From Azolla caroliniana (lineage: Eukaryota > Polypodiophyta), in assembly GCA_043228905.1 (NCBI GenBank), contig JBHGNT010000016.1, positions 4,774,001-4,838,000 of the forward strand: a stretch of 64,000 nt of DNA, given 5' to 3'. A model generated the notes under the pieces. That model was not told the DNA's origin and did not search any database. It was given only the letters and a program-made list of their open reading frames with translations. Positions 60,387 through 64,000 of this stretch are shown here, piece after piece. Positions within the stretch are counted from its first letter, which is position 1. Each line of letters opens with the position of its first letter. A program made the position numbers and the translations under genes.

Positions 60387-61362
60387 TTATGTATGAGAAT
60401 GTCAGGTGATGCATATTGAAGATGAGAAATGAGACGCATTCACTATTCTCTCGAGCCTTTTTTCAGATATTTATATCTCCTCTCCCTTTTTTGTATCACT
60501 CTTAAGAACATTTTTAAATCAGCGCGCTAAATGATCCCATTGCTTCGAAAAAGTTGGAAGCAGAGTTTGCATTATAGAAATCAATAAGAGGTTTGTTTTA
60601 TATTTATATTGCAATATACATTCCTGCTATGTGTATTTGGAGACTGTTTTCTCATTCTGAATATGTTGTGTAGGAAAAAACCATTCCATTCAATTAGACT
60701 GTAAAACTTGTCAAAATGTTTATTAGTACTCCAGTGGGAAACCAGGAGGAAACTGGAAAACTTTAAAACCCATTCCTTCCAATCTGTTTTCATGAGCCAA
60801 TTTGCTATCTATGCCAGGGTTTCTTGTTGGCATATATTGAAAACGAGTAGAGAGGTATTGGTTTGTTCATCGGATATATTACAGCCAAAAAAAAGAAATA
60901 TTTTATGAAACATATCTTAATCAACATGTCCTTCTAAGCTCATGAAAGATTGATTACTTATGCTTGTTTCAATGGCTTTTATGTATCATCAATACATTGG
61001 AACTTGGAAGGTAGATCAAGAAATTCCTTTGCTTTGATGGAGTGAACCATTGTTCCCTTTGCTTTTTTGTATAGTTGGAAAAAGATGAAAGTCACTGATA
61101 CGAAATTTAATGCGAGTTTTTTTGTATTTGATGGTTAAGCTAACCTATTCATACAATTGAGTGGACATGATATTTGCCTTTCAAAGGCAAATGGTCACAT
61201 GCTTTTGCTCGAAGTTTTTGACACTACTATGAGCTGTGTCAAAACTTCAAATCTGAGATGTGACGTCATTTTCTTCATGGGGTATGACAAAAAATGGTAG
61301 CATGATGTGCTTATCTTGAAGTTTCATAGCCTTCTGATATGAGATCATATGTATAATATATG
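60387..61362. other. Convergent 3' intergenic region
   Basis: Between the THUMP gene (+) and the AWPM-19-like gene (-). Presumably both 3' UTRs; no other gene seen. Confidence 0.6.
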
Positions 61363-62687
61363 CTACAAGAATTCTCCTTGTATTTTTGCCAATTGTAGCA
61401 CAATTGTATATATTAGTTGAGACGCTCCCACAATAATGGCGATAATTTCCAATACTTTCTGACAAATTTGGAGAAGCAGTGTTAGTGGTAATGTACATTA
61501 ACCTTAAGCTAGTAAAAGAAGAGTGTGTTGATGTTGAAAGTTTTGTTTTTACCAATGCCGTGTGTCTAAATACTCCTTCATGGATCTCCTTAGAAGCAAA
61601 CCTGAAACAAGAAATAATTCCAAGGATTAAGTTGAAGTTTAGTTAGTAATCAGATACAAGAATGAGAAAAGGGGTGATGCTGATTAGGGTGGTGAAATAA
61701 TCAATTCAATGTGTGTTTGGGCCATCACACATTTAATGCTGATAAATTAGGATATAATGTGTGTTCTTTGTATGTTTGTGTTATTTTATGCTTACAACAT
61801 TCACGGTCCTAAGTAGATGGAATTTAAATCTATAATTTTGTTGAAAGAAGTTTTGGGATTTACCACATTATTTATGCGCTAAATGCATACGCAGGAATTT
61901 GAGATTGTGCTTTTGACCAACACAAGGGTTTTAGTATTCTATGTGAACTGCACAGAAGTATATGAGATGTTTATCTAAATCCATATTCTGTTCAGCGGCA
62001 ATAATATATATGCTCTAAAAATCCATACAAAAGAGTTTTGGGTGACAATACACAAACAAAGAACTCGCAATCTTTGAAAATAAAGGAAACTTTGATAGGA
62101 AGGATATGGGTGTTTTTGTATTACATAGAGCATGGGGTAATAGACATGCAAATATACTAAGATACATGATATGTATATTGTTGTTTAGTGATTGTACCCA
62201 AGGGCCTCAAAGGTGAGGATGAGAGACATTGCAGAAACAGCAGCACTACTACTAAAGCTCTCCAGAGTCCATGTTGTGATGTGATCCAATCCACTCAGCA
62301 TCGAACCCATGCCGACTGCCCCGGCCACCAATGCAAATACAAGAAAATACCTTGTCACCGTAATGTTCCCTGTCACTTAAATACATCAAACACACACATA
62401 TCATGATGCACATCAATACCAACCATAGCATAAAGTATGTATCAAAATACACAAACAGTCAAATAAAACAAAACCAGAAAACAAAGATTTTCTCACAAGA
62501 GCACATATTATGAGCCAAGATCAATACCATATTATGAGTATATTCTCTCTATATATATACCTTTGGTGGCGTTGTTGGTATTGATGAAGGTGTTGTGAAG
62601 AGCCCATGCAGCCAAGACCAAGACAATGATGTGGAGCAAAGAGTTGAGGATTAGAAGAGGCCATGTGAAGACTCGTGGGTTGGCCAT
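61363..62687 (-). CDS. AWPM-19-like plasma-membrane protein
   Basis: A small four-helix membrane protein of the AWPM-19 family, known in plants from ABA- and cold-associated plasma-membrane proteins; some members (OsPM1) are linked to ABA transport. Exons on the minus strand: 62687-62561, 62369-62198, 61601-61553, 61458-61363, giving 147 residues with matching phases and GT-AG borders. Helices: residues 9-31 (LLILNSLLHIIVLVLAAWAL), 50-70 (YFLVFALVAGAVGMGSMLSG), 81-100, and 119-138 (LEIIAIIVGASQLIYTIVLQ). The family landmarks GLDHITTW (usual form G.NHIR.W) and FASKEIHEG (usual form ACKEI) are present, with Ser for the usual Cys. Exon 3 is only 49 bases. No single open frame covers it, so it is easily missed. 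Shorter than many members (about 150-190) because the loops are short. Confidence 0.85.
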
Positions 62688-64000
62688 CGTTTACATGTAT
62701 GAGTTATGGAGAGAGAAAAGAAAAAAGAGCAGAAAAGAGAGAGAGAGAGACTGCATCCCCGCCTATATTCATTCACAACGGCCTCCATTCATCTAATCAA
62801 TCAATACATATGAAGGCGACGAAGAAGAAGGGCTTTCTTTTCACACTTCCTAGCATTGTAAGTTATTAACAAGAAGAGGTCTTACACACACACAAACTGG
62901 TTAAGGACTCTCCCAAACATATTTTTTGGCTTCTAATGAATCCAAATGGAATTGATAGGCTTGGTTGTTTGGTTTTATGGTAATCCAAGAATTCAATAAT
63001 CACCACAAATATATCAACGTTCGTGTAATTGGTAGTGTGATCCATAAACTGAATGTTTTAATATCTCGTCAAAATTCTAGGTATTTGATGGGGGGTATCG
63101 TAGTGATGATGATGTATCTCAATACAACACTTCATATGAAAAATCTTTCATACTGTAGTTTGATAGTTTGGATGGCCTTTAACAAGTAAAAATACCAAGT
63201 AAAGGAAAAAGTGATGTTGCCTATCTTAGGGTTGCAAGTGTTTGTTTATGGGTTTAGAACTCTCTCAAGGTGGGGTGGAGTTTTGTGAAATGCGCAAGTG
63301 CATGGAGTGTGATTCCAATGGTCCTTGCAAATGATGTAGTGGGATTTCAGCCCATTGTTATGGTACTAGTTTTAACTTTTAAGCCAACTTGTAATGAGAA
63401 TAACAAATAACACTAACACTAATAACATAGAAGAGTTAGGCAAGCACTCTTTGTCATCATTACAATAGAGGGAGGGTACTAAAATGAAAAAACAAAAGGC
63501 CCAAAAAGTCAAAGTGAATGAAACACAAAATGTGTATTCCTATGTGGTGTATAGTGTCATGTATCATGATTGAGGTTTATGTCCATAAGAACATGAACAT
63601 GGAGAAAGAATATTTGGTTTCATTTTTAATCCTTTCTCCTAGCCATAAATAAAGATGACATCTAGACCAATGAGCTTTGTCTAAACAAAGAATGCATCAA
63701 TTAAGATGGTATGAAAGTTCTTGTTGGTTTTGGAAAGTTGCTAGTATCTTCAAGGTCACTCTAAGAATTAGTGTAATTGATTTTTGAGGATAGTCCATGT
63801 GGAGACATCCGTTAATACAAAGTTTGGGCACATGCATTATCATATATTACTAAGAAATGCTAGTATTGCCCCATGCAAGGGAGGTGAATATGCTCTTATA
63901 AAGAAAACATTGCACACTACATTTGTTTTGAAGGCATTCGGTAATCTACAAATGTCTTACCTATTAAGTATATACCGAGAAATATTTGACTCACTAGTAA
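62688..64000. other. Upstream region of the AWPM-19-like gene and AT-rich spacer
   Basis: 62690-62870 is likely its promoter and leader: GA-rich run at about 62728-62750 and a weak TATA-like AATATAGG on the minus strand near 62772-62779. Beyond that only short, unrecognised open frames. Confidence 0.5.

Overview
The window is nuclear DNA of a flowering plant; I cannot name the species. The support is four intron-containing genes that translate cleanly across GT-AG introns and match plant families: a ubiquitin-ribosomal protein L40 fusion, a 361-residue GDP-mannose pyrophosphorylase, a THUMP-domain (TAN1/THUMPD1-type) tRNA acetylation adaptor, and an AWPM-19-like membrane protein. There are also AT-rich spacers and retrotransposons of plant type. 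I found no bacterial, organellar or CRISPR signatures.

Layout. 1-1.74 kb: AT-rich spacer with a SINE-like repeat and a short repeat array. 1.74-4.16 kb: ubiquitin-L40 gene (+, five exons). 4.2-9.2 kb: spacer with short duplications. 9.22-11.30 kb: GDP-mannose pyrophosphorylase (+, four exons). 11.3-15.5 kb: AT-rich spacer. 15.5-44.9 kb: one LINE insertion that has been repeatedly invaded by LTR retrotransposons. 44.9-51.5 kb: SINE-like repeat plus a second, full-length LINE of the same family carrying a solo LTR. 51.5-56.8 kb: spacer with repeats. 56.82-60.39 kb: THUMP gene (+, seven exons). 61.36-62.69 kb: AWPM-19-like gene (-, four exons), convergent with the THUMP gene. 62.7-64 kb: spacer.

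The 15.5-44.9 kb block is a nest of five elements, each with its own target-site duplication (TSD): LINE-1 contains copia C1 (+, TSD ATCCA); C1 contains gypsy G1 (-, TSD ACGA); G1 contains copia C2 (-, TSD CTTAC); C2 contains gypsy G2 (-, TSD CCGT), which sits inside the 5' LTR of C2. Every reading frame in the nest carries stops, frameshifts or deletions, so none looks autonomous today. When the insertions are mentally removed, LINE-1 consists of an inverted 5' part followed by a direct 3' part that meet at nearly the same codon, the structure left by twin priming. Its net length (about 5.5 kb) equals that of LINE-2. Both LINEs are bordered by (GA)n tracts, and a related repeat at 0.86-1.1 kb looks like the empty target of LINE-2.

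The four host genes are unrelated housekeeping or stress-type genes (ubiquitin and ribosome supply, ascorbate and cell-wall precursor synthesis, tRNA modification, plasma-membrane protein). Nothing suggests that they act as a cluster. The most unusual content is the transposon biology: the split twin-primed LINE, the apparent GA-tract preference, and the GC-rich gypsy pair G1/G2 with a non-standard primer-binding site, DHG protease motif and 4-bp TSDs.
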